Below are positions 63,472 to 64,000 of a DNA stretch of 64,000 nt, piece by piece. The stretch is from contig CANLRK010000006.1 in NCBI GenBank assembly GCA_947493535.1, positions 62,001-126,000 of the forward strand. The letters are read 5' to 3'. This DNA is from an uncultured Flavobacteriaceae bacterium (GTDB lineage: Bacteria > Bacteroidota > Bacteroidia > Flavobacteriales > Flavobacteriaceae). The notes beneath the pieces are model-generated. The model saw only the letters and a program-made list of their open reading frames with translations, did no database searches and had not been told where the DNA came from. A program made the position numbers and the translations under genes. Every line of letters starts with the position of its first letter. Position 1 is the first letter of the stretch.

Positions 63472-64000
63472 ATGAAATACAGAATAGAAAAAGATACCAT
63501 CGGTGAAGTTAAGGTACCTGCCGATAAACTATGGGGAGCACAAACCGAACGTTCTAGAAACAACTTTAAAATTGGTGCTGCCGCATCAATGCCAATAGAA
63601 ATTATTTACGGTTTTGCCTACTTAAAAAAAGCTGCAGCATATACCAATTGTGAATTAGGTGTTTTACCAGAAAACAAAAGAGATTTAATTGCTGCTGTAT
63701 GTGATGAAATTTTAGCAGGAAAACATAACGATCAGTTTCCTTTAGTAATATGGCAAACCGGATCGGGTACACAGTCTAACATGAACTGTAATGAAGTAAT
63801 TTCACACAGAGCCCAACAATTAGCAGGTGGTGTAATTGGTGAAGGCGATAAAATAATTTCCCCAAATGATGATGTTAACAAATCACAATCATCAAACGAC
63901 ACCTTTCCAACAGGAATGCATATTGCTGCTTATAAAAAAATAGTAGAAGTTACTATTCCAGGCGTAGAGCAATTACGAAATACTTTAAAAGCAAAATCAG
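63472..64000 (+). CDS. fumC: Class II fumarate hydratase, N-terminal part (partial at window edge)
   Basis: TCA-cycle enzyme, fumarate to malate. The visible 176 residues start [35 protein letters not shown], and include [21 protein letters not shown] and the [19 protein letters not shown] motif of fumarase C. The GSxxMPxKxNP signature lies beyond the window. Absence of Cys cluster residues fits the class II, iron-free enzyme. Confidence 0.93.
   Translation, partial: MKYRIEKDTIGEVKVPADKLWGAQTERSRNNFKIGAAASMPIEIIYGFAYLKKAAAYTNCELGVLPENKRDLIAAVCDEILAGKHNDQFPLVIWQTGSGTQSNMNCNEVISHRAQQLAGGVIGEGDKIISPNDDVNKSQSSNDTFPTGMHIAAYKKIVEVTIPGVEQLRNTLKAKS

Overview
The window is AT-rich and carries the signatures of a Bacteroidota genome of the family Flavobacteriaceae, probably a marine genus. 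The signs are TAnnTTTG-type promoter boxes, almost no Shine-Dalgarno sequences, SusC/TonB-type receptors, DUF5916 and DUF4197 proteins, and a 6S-like RNA beside zapA. I cannot fix the genus from sequence alone. About 52 kb is ordinary core chromosome. One block of about 12.1 kb (roughly 36502-48618) is an integrative element.

Left core region (1-36501). The 5' part of a phosphoglucosamine/phosphomannomutase gene (minus strand) is followed by an ACP phosphodiesterase gene and a DUF4197 lipoprotein gene. A minus-strand block then holds a BtuF-like binding protein, pyrF, prfA and folE. A plus-strand run follows: DUF5916 outer-membrane protein, lolD, TIGR02757 protein, a BatA-domain membrane protein overlapping a metal-ligand-less dihydroorotase homologue, a DUF4870-like membrane protein and an esterase. 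Next come minus-strand ydeI, a membrane-tethered XRE regulator, an unknown membrane protein and an MBL hydrolase. Further on are rny, the 6S-like RNA and zapA; an M23 peptidase with a TonB receptor; an OmpA protein with a helix-hairpin-helix protein; xerD, bcp and nth; an ECF sigma factor with a 47-residue protein; and photolyase, uvrA, a secreted Tyr/His-rich protein and a TauE/SafE permease. Several enzymes here lack metal-binding residues usual in their families: the dihydroorotase homologue, endonuclease III, one zinc site of UvrA and, further right, RlmD.

Integrative element (36502-48618). It abuts the 3' end of an intact tRNA-Ser(UGA) gene and is bounded by a 14-bp perfect (23-bp imperfect) repeat of the tRNA 3' end. 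Just inside each end is a copy of TGTCAACTATAYTGTCAACT, probably integrase arm sites. The left module is a tyrosine integrase, an unknown Cys-containing protein, a MerR/excisionase-like HTH protein and a rolling-circle (HUH) Rep protein. The cargo is a type I restriction-modification operon in the order hsdM-hsdS-prrC-hsdR, plus a PD-(D/E)xK/DUF5655 protein. The third gene matches PrrC anticodon nuclease in length, ATPase motifs and the R-E-H triad, so the cargo has the same gene order as the E. coli prr locus: a restriction system guarding a latent tRNA-cutting suicide enzyme. hsdS has four perfect 12-bp repeats (TTEL) in its spacer, like the TAEL repeats that change EcoR124 specificity.

Right core region (48683-64000). 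It holds an NDH-2-like dehydrogenase, rlmD, two neighbouring PLP enzymes that may serve sulfonolipid (capnine) synthesis, an S9 oligopeptidase lipoprotein, ybaB, an OmpA protein with internal repeats, threonine aldolase, a frameshift-free prfB, an ArsC-like protein, an outer-membrane beta-barrel receptor, a 56-residue membrane protein and the start of fumC. Many genes end in strong hairpin terminators, several of them shared between convergent genes.
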